Shown here: piece by piece, positions 18,241 through 27,325 of the stretch
Numbering within the stretch: position 1 is the first letter of the stretch
Layout: each line of letters starts with the position of its first letter
DNA from: CAMDPA01 sp964574325
Lineage (GTDB): Bacteria > Pseudomonadota > Alphaproteobacteria > Rhizobiales > Hyphomicrobiaceae
Length of the DNA stretch: 64,000 nt
NCBI GenBank assembly: GCA_964574325.1
Contig: CAZNMY010000018.1
Span: 1-64,000, forward strand
Direction of reading: 5' to 3'
Notes under the pieces: generated by a model
Seen by the model: the letters and a program-made list of their open reading frames with translations, nothing else
Told to the model about the DNA's origin: nothing
The model's database searches: none
Position numbers and translations under genes: made by a program

Positions 18241-19304
18241 CCGTGGCCCCGCCGACAGTCCGAGCCGTCGATCCGCGTCGCTACCACGAAGCCGCTGACC
18301 CGGCCTTCGCGCCGATCGCCCAGCAGCCGCCCGTCTGCCTCTACCTCGAGACGACCAATCGCTGCAATCTGCTGTGCACCACCTGCCCGCGCACCTACGA
18401 GGAGCTCGAGCCACCGGCCGACATGAGTTGGGAGTTGTTCACGGGGATTGTCGATCAGGTGCCGAACCTCGCCCGCGCGGTGCTGCACGGCGTCGGCGAG
18501 CCGATGCTGGTGAAAGAGCTGCCCCGCATGGTGCGCTATCTGAAGGATCGCGGGGTCTATGTCTTGTTCAACACGAACGGCACCGTGCTGTCGGCCAAGA
18601 AGGGCCGCGAGATGTGCGATAGTGGACTGGACGAGTTGCGCGTGTCGCTCGACGCCGCCGATGCCAAGACGTTCAAGCTGATCCGCGGTCGCGACTACTT
18701 CAACCGCATCGTTCGCAACGTCAGAGCTTTCGTCGAGATGCAGCAGCGGGAGGGGCTCGAGCTGCCCAAGGTCTCGCTGTGGCTGACCGGGCTGAAGGAG
18801 ACGCTCGATACGCTGCCTCAATTCGTGCGCATCGCCCACGACATCGGCGTGAAGGAAGTCTACCTTCAGCGCCTCGTCTATTTCGAGCAAGATGCCATCG
18901 GCATGGCGCGTCCCGATCAGGCGTTGTTCGAGAGGCTCGACCGGGAGGAGACAGCGCAGATCGAAGCGGCCGAAGCCGAAGCGAAATCACTCGGCATCAT
19001 GTTCAGTGCGTCCGGCGCCACGGAGCCGGGCACCAGCGTCAAGCGTGCGACCGATGCCTCGCCGTGGTCTTTGTGCCGCCGGCCCTGGTCGTTGATGTAT
19101 TTCACGGCGAATGGCCGGGCGCTGCCGTGCTGCATCGCGCCGTTCTCGCAGCGCGGCTACGAGCACTACACGCTGGGCGATGCCACGCAGCAGACCCTGG
19201 CCGAGATCTGGAACGGGCCGGCCTATAAGTCGTTCAGGGAAGGTCTCAAGTCGAGCACACCTGCCGAGACCTGCAAGAGTTGCGGCCTCCGATGGAGCCT
19301 GTAG
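18237..19304 (+). CDS. Radical SAM/SPASM domain protein
   Basis: A 355-residue radical SAM enzyme. The iron-sulphur motif is CNLLCTTC at residues 43-50 (C43, C47, C50), preceded by LYLETTNR. The GVGEPML and LFNTNGTVLSAKKG strands of the partial barrel follow. The C terminus is a SPASM-like domain with cysteines in SLCRRPW, LPCCIAPF and ETCKSCG, implying one or more auxiliary clusters. It belongs to the broad group that modifies peptides, sugars or nucleosides, not to the ArsS group. It overlaps the membrane glycosyltransferase gene by 4 bases and the family 2 glycosyltransferase by 13 bases. Confidence 0.88.
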   Translation: MTVAPPTVRAVDPRRYHEAADPAFAPIAQQPPVCLYLETTNRCNLLCTTCPRTYEELEPPADMSWELFTGIVDQVPNLARAVLHGVGEPMLVKELPRMVRYLKDRGVYVLFNTNGTVLSAKKGREMCDSGLDELRVSLDAADAKTFKLIRGRDYFNRIVRNVRAFVEMQQREGLELPKVSLWLTGLKETLDTLPQFVRIAHDIGVKEVYLQRLVYFEQDAIGMARPDQALFERLDREETAQIEAAEAEAKSLGIMFSASGATEPGTSVKRATDASPWSLCRRPWSLMYFTANGRALPCCIAPFSQRGYEHYTLGDATQQTLAEIWNGPAYKSFREGLKSSTPAETCKSCGLRWSL

Positions 19305-20020
19305 GCGTCGGCGCGTCGCCGGGAGGCAGGGTTGGTGCGGTGGTGCCGGTTCTCGACGAAGAGGACGCGATCACCGGCGTGGTCGCGGGCCTTCAGGCGA
19401 ACGGCGTCGACATCGTCGTCGTCGTCGACGGGGATTCCAAGGACCGTACCGTCGAGCGGGCGCGCGCTGCCGGCGCGCATGTCGTCGTCGAGCCGAGGCG
19501 CGGCTACGGCCGTGCGATGATGACCGGCATCGACGCGTTGCCCGGCGATGTTTCGATCGTGCTGTTCTTCGATGGCGACGGGACCGACCGGACGGAGCTG
19601 GTGCCGCAGGTGCTCGCTCCCATTCGCGACGGCAGCGCCGATTTCTCGATGGGTTCGCGGCTCCGGGGCGAGCGGGAAGGCGGCAGCCTCGGCGCGGCGC
19701 AGGTCATGGCGGGCCATGTGGCCGGCTTGCTCATCCGCCTGTTCTACGGTGTGCGCTTTACCGACATGTCGCCGTTTCGCGCGCTGAGGCTCGAGACGCT
19801 AGGCCGCCTCGGCATGAGCGAAGAGTCATTCGGTTGGAACCTCGAGATGCAGATGCGTGTCGCGGAGGAACGACTCCGCGTCGTCGAGATCCCCGTCGGC
19901 CAGCGTCGGCGACAGGGCGGCGTGTCGAAGGTCTCCGGGGATCCGCGCATTGCTGTCCGCGCGGCGTGGATCATCTCCCGCACGTTCGCCCGGCTGGCGT
20001 GGTCTCTGGGCCGCAAATAG
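19292..20020 (+). CDS. Family 2 glycosyltransferase
   Basis: A 242-residue GT-A fold transferase of the polyprenyl-phosphate hexose synthase type. It shows VVPVLDEEDAI, VVVVDGDSKDRTVE, the FFDGDGTD metal site, and the conserved FGWNLEMQMRVAEE and QRRRQGGVSKVSG segments near the C terminus. No membrane helices are evident. It could make the lipid-linked sugar used by the GT-C protein two genes upstream. I chose the ATG at 19292; a TTG at 19280 would add four residues. It is the last gene of the operon and ends just before a strong hairpin. Confidence 0.87.
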   Translation: MEPVGVGASPGGRVGAVVPVLDEEDAITGVVAGLQANGVDIVVVVDGDSKDRTVERARAAGAHVVVEPRRGYGRAMMTGIDALPGDVSIVLFFDGDGTDRTELVPQVLAPIRDGSADFSMGSRLRGEREGGSLGAAQVMAGHVAGLLIRLFYGVRFTDMSPFRALRLETLGRLGMSEESFGWNLEMQMRVAEERLRVVEIPVGQRRRQGGVSKVSGDPRIAVRAAWIISRTFARLAWSLGRK

Positions 20021-20026
20021 AGCAGT

Positions 20027-20068
20027 ATCCGACCGGCGAACCGCTGAAGCGGTTCGGTCTGGTCGGAT
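20027..20068. terminator. Strong two-part hairpin between convergent operons
   Basis: An 8-bp perfect stem, CGAACCGC/GCGGTTCG (20037-20044 and 20049-20056), has a TGAA loop. It is extended by ATCCGACC/GGTCGGAT (20027-20034 and 20061-20068) across small bulges. It begins 7 bases after the family 2 glycosyltransferase stop and faces the convergent DoxX-like gene. No T tract follows on either strand, so a role as a bidirectional terminator is likely but not certain. Confidence 0.6.
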
Positions 20069-20140
20069 GCTGTTCGAGACGCTGCAGCCCATACTCGGTG
20101 CATTCGGAACTGGCCACGCGCCGATTGGCGTTCGCGTGCC

Positions 20141-20803
20141 TCAAGACACCCGGCGATAGAGGTCTCCGAGCGTGCTGCCCGGTGCAAACATGCCTTCCTT
20201 CGCTTTGCGCAAGATCGCATCGAGACCGAGGCTGCGGCCCGCGGCGTGAATGACGAAGAAGCCCTGGACGAAGATCAGGAAAAAGAACAGCCACGGCCAT
20301 TCGGCCGGATGGCGGTAGAGACCGAGATAGAGGTGGAAGGCGAACGCCATGCCGATCACGGCGAACAGTCTCACACCGAAGCCCAGGATGAACGAGGCGG
20401 CCATGGCGACCTCGATGAAGAACACCTTCATGTTCATGATCGTGAGGATCGGCTGCGTCTGGTAGATGTTGACGACGACCCACCGATGCAGGTCGAACGC
20501 CGCATGGATCTTCATCTGATCGACCCAGTACGGAAAGCCCGCCGACAGCGGCAGCGGCAGCTTCCACACCGAGCCCTCGAACCACATCACGCCGATCATC
20601 ACGCGCATGAACCACGTCGCGAGGTGCTCGGCCGTGCGCTGTGAGGGATCCTCGGTCCAGTTCTTGCGCGCAATCCAGATACCGGCTGCAAGCAGGATAT
20701 AGAACAGCGGCACCATGAAGATGCTCTGGAACCCGGCCTCCTGGTGGAACGAGCTGGTGCCGGTCAGAAATGCCCAGGCCTCATTGAGCGGGTTCGTGCG
20801 CAT
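20141..20803 (-). CDS. DoxX-like membrane protein
   Basis: A 220-residue membrane protein with four to five hydrophobic helices, for example SIFMVPLFYILLAAGIWIA, VFFIEVAMAASFILGFG and WLFFFLIFVQGFFV. The arrangement and the AGRSLGLD ending fit the DoxX/DoxD family (thiosulfate:quinone oxidoreductase small subunit and relatives), proteins of redox or oxidant-handling roles. I chose the ATG at 20803 with AAGGAGA upstream; the start lies 23 bases inside the SelD fusion gene, so it is translationally linked to it. It is the last gene of the operon. It may supply or accept electrons for the flavoprotein half of the SelD fusion; this is inference. Confidence 0.78.
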   Translation of the reverse strand: MRTNPLNEAWAFLTGTSSFHQEAGFQSIFMVPLFYILLAAGIWIARKNWTEDPSQRTAEHLATWFMRVMIGVMWFEGSVWKLPLPLSAGFPYWVDQMKIHAAFDLHRWVVVNIYQTQPILTIMNMKVFFIEVAMAASFILGFGVRLFAVIGMAFAFHLYLGLYRHPAEWPWLFFFLIFVQGFFVIHAAGRSLGLDAILRKAKEGMFAPGSTLGDLYRRVS

Positions 20804-23141
20804 GGTACATCGTCTCCTTGGATGAATTGGAAAGGGCATCGGAATAGGACGGCGTCGTGCTTGTCTGGTTCGTCCGGGCGAGATCTATGACGACAGGCTC
20901 GAGTGATTCGGATTGCGCCTCTATGCTGCCGATCACGGCGGCATGCGGATAACCGGCCGTCATGAGCGCCCTCACGCAAGCCTCGGCCTGCGAACGGGGA
21001 ACAGCCGCGAGAAGCCCGCCGGCAGTCTGCGGATCGAACAGCAGCGGAAAATCGGGATGCGCCGACGCCGCCTCGAGGTTCCGGATGGCGCGGCGGAGGC
21101 GGACGTTCTGCGGCTGCAAGGACGAGAACACGCCGGCCGCGACCGACTCGCGCGCGCCTTCCAGCACCGGAATTGCAGCGAGCCTCAGCGTCGCGTCGAC
21201 GTGGCTTGCCCGAACCATCTCGACGAGATGGCCGATGAGACCGAAGCCGGTCACATCGGTGGCCGCATGAACGCCGTGCCGAGCGAGCACCTCGGCTGCC
21301 GCGGCATTCGAGGTCGCCATGTGCTTCAGCGCCGCGATCACCCATCGCGCCTTGGCTTTGCTGCGCATGTCGGCAGCCAGCAGCGTTCCCGTCCCGATCG
21401 GCTTGGTGATGATGAGCGCGTCTCCCGCGACGAGCCCGCCCTTGCGCAGCACCGCGTCGCGCGCGGCGAGACCGGTGATGGCAAATCCCAGCGCCAGCTC
21501 TGCACCTTCGCTGGTATGGCCGCCGACCAGCGCACAGCCGGCCTCGCGCAGGATCTCGTTGGCGCCCGTCATGAGGTCGGACAGGTCGGCCTCGACTTTG
21601 GCCTCCAGCCCGTAGGGGACGGTTGCGATCGCCATTGCCGTCTGCGGCTCGGCGCCCATGGCATAGATGTCGCCGAGCGCATGATTGGCTGCGATCCGGC
21701 CGAATATGTAGGGATCGTCGACGATCGCGCGGAAATAGTCGACCGTGTGCACGGACAGCCGCTCACCGCCGGTATCGACGACCGCCGCGTCGTCGGGAGC
21801 ATCGAGGCCGATGAGCACATCGTCGCGCTGCACGGGCGTGATGTGGCCGAGCGCGCGTGTCAGCACGGAGGCGCCGACCTTGGCGCCGCAGCCGCCGCAT
21901 CGCATGGCGAGCGCCGACACCTCCGCGATGGCGTCCTTGTCCGCGATTCCCGTCGGCGCCTCGCTCGCGGCAGCACCCATCTCGGGTAGGCGGTTGAACC
22001 GCTCCATGAACGCTCGGTCGATCCAATCCTTCCAGCGCCACGCCCATCCGCCCTCGAAGCTGATGCCGTTGCGCACACCGACGGCGTAGCGGTCTCCGGT
22101 CGAGACGAGATAGAGCGCATCGCTTTGCGGGCGGTAGCGTCGCTTCGCCTGTCCGGCGAGCGTGCGCCGAAGGTTGTCGGCGAGAAACGGGCCTTGGCGC
22201 ACGGCATAAACGCCGGACTTGGGCAGATCGTGCCCCTGCATGGATGCCGTATCGCCGGCTGCGAACACATCGGGATGCGAGATCGATTGCAGGGTTTCGT
22301 CGACCGCGAGAAAACCGCGCTGATCCAACGCCAGTCCGGTCTCGCGCAGCCAGGGAGCCGCGCACGCTTGCGTAGTCCAGAAAATCTCGTCGATCTCCTG
22401 CGGCGTGCCTCCGGCAATCTCGACGCTCCGCCCGTCGATGCGCGACACGCGCGCGCCGACGATGACCTCGATCCCGCGCTCTCGCAGGATGCGTTCGAGG
22501 CGCACGCGCGCCGCTGCCGGCAACGACGGCACGATTGTCGGCGAGCCGGCCAGCAGCACGATCCGCAGTGCACTGGGATCAGCGCCCACCGCGGCGATGT
22601 CCCGTCGCAGGCGTGCGGCCAGCGAAAGCACCAGCTCGACCCCGGCCGCACCTCCGCCGACGACGGCGATGCGCGTGTTGCCCTTCGCCGCAAGGATGCG
22701 TGCCCGCGCGGCCTCGAAACGCTCGAGGAAGCGATCGATCGGCTTCACGGGAATGGCATGTTCCATCACGCCTGAAACATCGGCGCCGCCCGGCGTCGAG
22801 CCGATGTCGATCGAAAGCAGATCGTAGGCCACCGGCGGTCGCGCCCTGCAGATGACGCGACGCGCTTTCAGATCGAGGCCGATGACTTCGTCGTTATAGA
22901 GGCGCGCTCTGGCGAACCGGGCCAGCGGACCTGTGTCGATATGAACGGCGTCGAAGTCGTAGTGCCCCGCGATCAGGCCGGGCAACATGCCGGAATACGG
23001 TGTGTCGACCTGCCGTGTAATCAGCGTTATCCGTGCGCCCGCAACCGGCTTCATTCCGAAATTGCGCAATACGCCGACATGCGCATGACCGGCGCCGACC
23101 AGCACGATATCCTTCAATACGGGGGTGCCGCCGGCCTGCAT
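20781..23141 (-). CDS. selD: Selenophosphate synthetase fused to an NADH dehydrogenase-like flavoprotein
   Basis: A 786-residue fusion. Residues 1-390 are a pyridine-nucleotide-disulphide/NDH-2-like oxidoreductase with GAGHAHVG at 16-23, VGGGAAGVE at 161-169 and the FAD motif FAAGDTA at 293-299. Residues 405-750 are SelD, which makes selenophosphate from ATP and selenide. The glycine-rich loop RCGGCGAKVG contains the catalytic Cys418 and Lys421, matching the Cys/Lys pair of E. coli SelD, and the ATP-binding LLFDPQTAGGLL is present. Cysteine, not selenocysteine, is used. The flavoprotein half may produce or handle the reduced selenium donor. It follows the ABC transporter genes by 9 bases. No SelA, SelB, SelU or YedF is in the window. 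Confidence 0.9.
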   Translation of the reverse strand: MQAGGTPVLKDIVLVGAGHAHVGVLRNFGMKPVAGARITLITRQVDTPYSGMLPGLIAGHYDFDAVHIDTGPLARFARARLYNDEVIGLDLKARRVICRARPPVAYDLLSIDIGSTPGGADVSGVMEHAIPVKPIDRFLERFEAARARILAAKGNTRIAVVGGGAAGVELVLSLAARLRRDIAAVGADPSALRIVLLAGSPTIVPSLPAAARVRLERILRERGIEVIVGARVSRIDGRSVEIAGGTPQEIDEIFWTTQACAAPWLRETGLALDQRGFLAVDETLQSISHPDVFAAGDTASMQGHDLPKSGVYAVRQGPFLADNLRRTLAGQAKRRYRPQSDALYLVSTGDRYAVGVRNGISFEGGWAWRWKDWIDRAFMERFNRLPEMGAAASEAPTGIADKDAIAEVSALAMRCGGCGAKVGASVLTRALGHITPVQRDDVLIGLDAPDDAAVVDTGGERLSVHTVDYFRAIVDDPYIFGRIAANHALGDIYAMGAEPQTAMAIATVPYGLEAKVEADLSDLMTGANEILREAGCALVGGHTSEGAELALGFAITGLAARDAVLRKGGLVAGDALIITKPIGTGTLLAADMRSKAKARWVIAALKHMATSNAAAAEVLARHGVHAATDVTGFGLIGHLVEMVRASHVDATLRLAAIPVLEGARESVAAGVFSSLQPQNVRLRRAIRNLEAASAHPDFPLLFDPQTAGGLLAAVPRSQAEACVRALMTAGYPHAAVIGSIEAQSESLEPVVIDLARTNQTSTTPSYSDALSNSSKETMYHAHEPAQ

Positions 23142-23150
23142 GATGGTTCC

Positions 23151-24680
23151 TCACGTCAATTGGTGTGCGGCGTTGACAGGGACGTCGTGCCGGGAAAGCT
23201 GCCGGGGCAGACTGCCGATCCGCAAAGCCGCCCTTAGCCTCCTCGACAAGCGATCGATCCCCGCCGACAGAAGCACCGTACAGGCGATCAGGACGATCGC
23301 TGCATCGAGCCGCAGCTCGGATACCGCCGCGTCGATGTGAAACCCGAGCGTCGCCACCCCGAGCATACCGAAGATGGCGGACTCGCGGATGATGATCTCC
23401 CATCGATAGAGCATGTAGGCAAGGTACTGCCCGTAGAGTCTCGGTACGACCTCGTAGGCATAGAGATCGAGCCCCTTGGGCGCATCGCGCCTCATCTCGA
23501 GCTCGTCCGCCTGACGTCCCATCAAATAGCCGACGATTCCCCCGTTGTGCACGGCGAGTGCGATCACCGCAGGCAGCATCGACGGCCCCAGAACCTGCAG
23601 CAGGACATAAGCCATCATGTACTCGGGCGTCGAGCGCACCACGACGAGCAGGACGCGTCCCGCGGGTTGCCCGAGCGGGCCCGCAAATCGCCGGCTGACG
23701 AGCGGGAACGCCGCCAACGTCAGCAGGGCGGCCGCGACCAGTGCGATCTGAGACAGCACCAGCGTGTTGAAGACACCCGGCAGCGCCTGCGCGTAGACGA
23801 TATGGCCGAGCCAGCCGGCGAGCCGCAGCCAGGTCTCCAGCGTGAGCCACTCGCCGCTGCGCAACGGCGCCGGTACGATATCGACGGTCAGGAACCGGAT
23901 CAGATTGAGCAGCGTCGAGCCGCCGCCGATGCTCTCGGGGAGAAGAAAAATGCTCGCCACGACGAGCAGCGGCACGGTGGCGGGCCGCGCCCACAGCCGC
24001 CGGGTGCCGATAAGCAGGTAGAAAATCGACAACAGCGCGACTGCCGAGCCGTAGTGGCCCTGCTTGAAGTAGATCTCGAGGTGATAGCCGATCGTCGGCA
24101 GGCCGACGAAGCCCAGCACGAGCGTCGATCGCATCCCGCACTCGAGGCGATAGAGCGTATAGGTCTTGAAGGCCTGAGCGAGTTCGGGCAGCCGCGCGAA
24201 GAAGAAGGCGGACACCACCGATGTTCCGGGCGGTAGCACGCGCACTGCAGAAAGATCGGCTTCCTCGATGATCTCCGAGTAGACCTTGGCGAAGTAGCCC
24301 GCATAGGGAAGACCGACGGCGAGGACGCCGGTCACCGGTCCGAGACCGAACACCTGCAACAGCAGCAGCGCCCAGAACAGCTCGTGGATCGAGCGCAGCG
24401 ACACGGCAAGAGCACGTATCCCGCGCGAGTGTGGATAGACCAATGCCAGCAACAGGCCGAGTATCGCGCCAAGTCCGACGCCGAGCACCGCGAACGCCAC
24501 CGTCCAGATGACGCTCCAGATCTCGATCGCGCCGAAATCGGGATGAAGAATGCCGGCGAGCAGCCTGCGCATCTCCGCGCCCGGGTTCAGCGCGGAAACA
24601 GCGATGTCCGCCACCAGGAGGCTGAGGACGGCGGCGCCGACGAAAGAGAGACTTGTTGTTACGTAGCCGATCCTCGTCAT
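23151..24680 (-). CDS. Fused double PhnE-type ABC transporter permease
   Basis: A 509-residue inner-membrane protein formed by two permease domains in tandem, each of the phosphonate/phosphite PhnE kind. The first domain (about residues 1-240) has the coupling motif YSEIIEEADLSAVRVLPPG. The second (about 280-490) has GYLMGRQADELEMRRDAPKG. Each domain has five to six helices, so one polypeptide replaces the usual permease dimer. The start overlaps the ATPase stop by 4 bases. With the binding protein resembling the putative selenate group and with selD next, selenium oxyanion import is plausible, though phosphite or phosphonate is not excluded. Confidence 0.85.
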   Translation of the reverse strand: MTRIGYVTTSLSFVGAAVLSLLVADIAVSALNPGAEMRRLLAGILHPDFGAIEIWSVIWTVAFAVLGVGLGAILGLLLALVYPHSRGIRALAVSLRSIHELFWALLLLQVFGLGPVTGVLAVGLPYAGYFAKVYSEIIEEADLSAVRVLPPGTSVVSAFFFARLPELAQAFKTYTLYRLECGMRSTLVLGFVGLPTIGYHLEIYFKQGHYGSAVALLSIFYLLIGTRRLWARPATVPLLVVASIFLLPESIGGGSTLLNLIRFLTVDIVPAPLRSGEWLTLETWLRLAGWLGHIVYAQALPGVFNTLVLSQIALVAAALLTLAAFPLVSRRFAGPLGQPAGRVLLVVVRSTPEYMMAYVLLQVLGPSMLPAVIALAVHNGGIVGYLMGRQADELEMRRDAPKGLDLYAYEVVPRLYGQYLAYMLYRWEIIIRESAIFGMLGVATLGFHIDAAVSELRLDAAIVLIACTVLLSAGIDRLSRRLRAALRIGSLPRQLSRHDVPVNAAHQLT

Positions 24681-25360
24681 GGCTCGCCGCCGAAATGAGC
24701 GAGAAGATCGGCAGGCTTCAGGTCGGCGCTCGCCGCGTCGAGGACCTTGCGGCCGTGTTCGAGCATGACGATGCGATCCGAGTGCTCGAGCGCCAGATAG
24801 ATGTCGTGCAGTACCAGCACGAGGGTCGACGCCTGCGTCCCGAGCGCCGCCAGAACATCTGCGCCCTGCACACGGTCGAGCGCAGAGACCGGCTCATCGC
24901 CCAGGACGATACCGCGGCCATTGAAGAGCGCACGTGCGACCGACACGCGCTGTTGTTGGCCGCCCGACAGCGTTCCCGCCGTCTCGAACAGCTTCTCGGC
25001 GAGTCCGACGGTTTCGAGTACGCCTCGCACGGCATCCACCTCGACCGGGAATGGCCGTAGCAGGTTTCGCAGGTTGTACAGCGAGGGATGCCGGTCGAGG
25101 CGACCCATGTAGACGTTGTGGAACACGGACAGTGGCTTTACGAGTGCGGCCGACTGCGGGATCAGCGCGACGTCGTGGGAACGCTGGTCGTGCAGCAGTG
25201 ACAGGAGAGTCGACTTTCCCGCGCCACTGCGGCCCATGATGGCGACCCGCTCTCTTTCGCGAATCTGCAGATCGATGTCCGAGAGCACCGGCCGGCCGGA
25301 GTAGCCGGCCGTGGCCTTGGTTAGATTGAAGACGATCTCCCCGGCCATGTCCGGCATCAC
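24677..25360 (-). CDS. PhnC-like ABC transporter ATP-binding protein
   Basis: A 227-residue ABC ATPase with all motifs: Walker A GRSGAGKST, Q-loop LIPQSAALVKPLS, signature LSGGQQQR, Walker B GIVLGDEP and the switch His in LVLHDIYLAL. Overall similarity is to the phosphonate transporter ATPase PhnC. It starts 17 bases after the binding-protein gene and overlaps the fused permease by 4 bases, giving a complete three-gene importer. The start could also be the ATG four codons later. Confidence 0.9.
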   Translation of the reverse strand: MMPDMAGEIVFNLTKATAGYSGRPVLSDIDLQIRERERVAIMGRSGAGKSTLLSLLHDQRSHDVALIPQSAALVKPLSVFHNVYMGRLDRHPSLYNLRNLLRPFPVEVDAVRGVLETVGLAEKLFETAGTLSGGQQQRVSVARALFNGRGIVLGDEPVSALDRVQGADVLAALGTQASTLVLVLHDIYLALEHSDRIVMLEHGRKVLDAASADLKPADLLAHFGGEP

Positions 25361-25377
25361 TCCAGCAACTCAGCATT

Positions 25378-26244
25378 TCAATTGATCAGACCAGTCTGCT
25401 GTCCGACCTGCTGAATCGGCAGGTAGTCGCTGTTCTTCGCGGGGATGAAACCTGACCGGTCGAGATAGCGGAGCAGCGTCTTGTCCTCGATCGCCAGTAT
25501 CGTCGCGGTCAACTTGTCTTTGAAGCCGCGCCCGAACGTCGTGTCGATGTCGCCGCGCGCCGTCCAGTTGTAGTCGGGGTATCCAGGCGAGGTCCAGATC
25601 ACTCCGACCTTGCTCGTGTCGATCCGGCCAGCCTTCAATTGCGCGTCCCAGACGGTGTAGTTCACGGCGCCGACCTCGAAAGCCCCCGTCTCGACGAGTT
25701 GGATGGTTCGGCTGTGATCACCGGAAAAGCCGACACGCGAGAACACCTTCTCCGGCGCGGTTCCGAATGCCTGACGAAGGAAGTGTTCGGGGAATAGGCG
25801 ACCGGATGTCGAGTCGCGTGAGCCGAACGTGAAGGTCTTTCCCTTCAGGGTATCCGACAGCTTGTCCATCGGCTTGATGCCGGTCGCTGTATTGGCGATG
25901 AAGTAGCTCTTGAAGGCGGCATCTTCCGCACCTTGCGCGATCGCCTCCGAGCCGGGCACGGCAAGCCGAGCCTGCACGCCCGACAGGCCACCGAACCAAG
26001 CCAATTGGATCTGGTTGTTCTTGAATGCCGTGATGGTCGCCGCATAGCTCTTCACGGCGAGGTATTTCACGGGCACGCCGAGCTTGGCTTCGAGATGATT
26101 GCCGAACGCGGTGAACCGCTGGACCAGCTTGGTCTCGTCCTGATCCGGAATGGCGCTGAAGACCAGTGTCGGCTTGCTTTGAGCCGAAGCGGCCGTCGCG
26201 GTCAATGCGATGGCTGTGACGACAGCCGCGATACGCGCGAACAT
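25378..26244 (-). CDS. PhnD-like periplasmic binding protein, putative selenate transporter type (TIGR04553-like)
   Basis: A 288-residue periplasmic binding protein with a signal peptide ending at ASAQ. The mature part starts TLVFSAIPDQDETKL and contains LAWFGGLSGVQAR and FTFGSRDSTSGRL, the ligand-binding loops of the phosphate/phosphite/phosphonate family. These segments resemble the subgroup annotated as putative selenate ABC transporter binding protein, which tends to occur near selD. I chose the ATG at 26244, preceded by AGGAG. It is the first gene of the ABC/selD/DoxX operon. The selenate assignment rests on context and remembered subfamily features. Confidence 0.83.
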   Translation of the reverse strand: MFARIAAVVTAIALTATAASAQSKPTLVFSAIPDQDETKLVQRFTAFGNHLEAKLGVPVKYLAVKSYAATITAFKNNQIQLAWFGGLSGVQARLAVPGSEAIAQGAEDAAFKSYFIANTATGIKPMDKLSDTLKGKTFTFGSRDSTSGRLFPEHFLRQAFGTAPEKVFSRVGFSGDHSRTIQLVETGAFEVGAVNYTVWDAQLKAGRIDTSKVGVIWTSPGYPDYNWTARGDIDTTFGRGFKDKLTATILAIEDKTLLRYLDRSGFIPAKNSDYLPIQQVGQQTGLIN

Positions 26245-26409
26245 CAGTGTGCTCCTGGTGAGAAAACGCCCCTGCAAATAGGGGGCTGTCATGGATAACT
26301 GGAGCGTCGGCAGGTGTCCCAACACGTTTCGATGAGGGGGCCTCACATTGTCGTTATCTCTGGTTGTCGTTATCGCTGGGCCGCGCGTCCGCTTGCGATT
26401 CCCACGTGA
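26245..26409. other. Intergenic leader of the ABC/selD operon
   Basis: A 165-base gap between the methyltransferase stop and the binding-protein start, both on the minus strand. It should hold the promoter of the transporter operon if that operon is not read through from the methyltransferase. I see no riboswitch motif or strong hairpin. Confidence 0.35.
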
Positions 26410-27225
26410 TCACGCGACGGTGCACGTTCCGACGAATGCCGCGCCGCCGAGACGCACGGGTCCTGATTGGAAACGCGCTGTCAGCGCATTTCCGAATGTA
26501 TCGACCACGGCGTCGCGACGCGCACCCAGCCCGGCGAGCATCGCGTCCATGCCTGGAGCGAATGCCAGATGCTCTGCGAGCCAAGCTGCCGACGGGGCTT
26601 CGAGAAAGGCTTCGTGCGTTTCGATTTCAGGTTCGGGCAGTCCCGCCGATGTGAACAGCCCGGCGAACGCGTCGCGATCACGAAACCGCAGTTGGGCGGG
26701 CAGCGGTGGTCGCGGTCGGTCCGGCCACACCGCATCGCACGCTGCCATCAGTTCGGCGGCCAGTTCGTAGCGGTGAGGCTCCGTCCAGGTTACGACAGCA
26801 ATTCGTCCCCCCGTCCGCACGACGCGCCGCATCTGGGCGAGCGCGCCGGCCGCATCCGGAACGAGTATGATGCCGAACGCCGACAGTGCCGCATCGAACG
26901 TGGCATCTGGAAATGCGAGTGCGCCAGCATCCATCACGCGGGCGTCGATCGTCAGACCCGCTTCGTTCGTTCTGGCTGCAATCCGCGAAATCATGGCCTC
27001 GGCCCCGTCGACGGCCGTGACCTTGCTCCCGGTTCGCGCCATCGCCAGCGCCGCTGCACCGGGTCCCGCCGCCACATCGAGCACACGCATACCCGGGGCA
27101 AGTGCCAGCCGCCCGAAGGCCGGTGTGGCCAGCGCCAGTGTGAAGGGCTCGAAGACGGTCTCATAGCCGGCCACGTGATCGCTCCAGCGGGTGGCGATCT
27201 GATCGGGTTCGAGGTCGGCTGGCAT
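26410..27225 (-). CDS. Class I SAM-dependent methyltransferase
   Basis: A 271-residue Rossmann-fold methyltransferase. Motif I is VLDVAAGPGAAAL, followed by the acidic end of strand 2 in VTAVDGAEAM and the Methyltransf_11/25-like IILVPDAAGALAQMRRVVR segment. Similarity in outline is to UbiE/small-molecule methyltransferases. No arsenite-binding cysteine set is seen, so it is not an ArsM. I chose the ATG at 27225 with AAGGAG upstream, over an ATG at 27243. It is divergent from the radical SAM/phosphorylase pair and upstream of the ABC/selD operon, so it could belong to either unit. Confidence 0.85.
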   Translation of the reverse strand: MPADLEPDQIATRWSDHVAGYETVFEPFTLALATPAFGRLALAPGMRVLDVAAGPGAAALAMARTGSKVTAVDGAEAMISRIAARTNEAGLTIDARVMDAGALAFPDATFDAALSAFGIILVPDAAGALAQMRRVVRTGGRIAVVTWTEPHRYELAAELMAACDAVWPDRPRPPLPAQLRFRDRDAFAGLFTSAGLPEPEIETHEAFLEAPSAAWLAEHLAFAPGMDAMLAGLGARRDAVVDTFGNALTARFQSGPVRLGGAAFVGTCTVA

Positions 27226-27325
27226 GGCGCCGCGCTCCTTCATCTCGTTGTTGTTACTTTGCAGGGCGTTGCCTGCACGATAGAACCGACACTGTCGATT
27301 GGACAACTGGAACGGGCGATCTAAA

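Noticed and set aside
26410..27225. ArsM arsenite methyltransferase
   Set aside because: The cysteine set that binds trivalent arsenic is not present; only the general SAM-binding motif I is recognisable.
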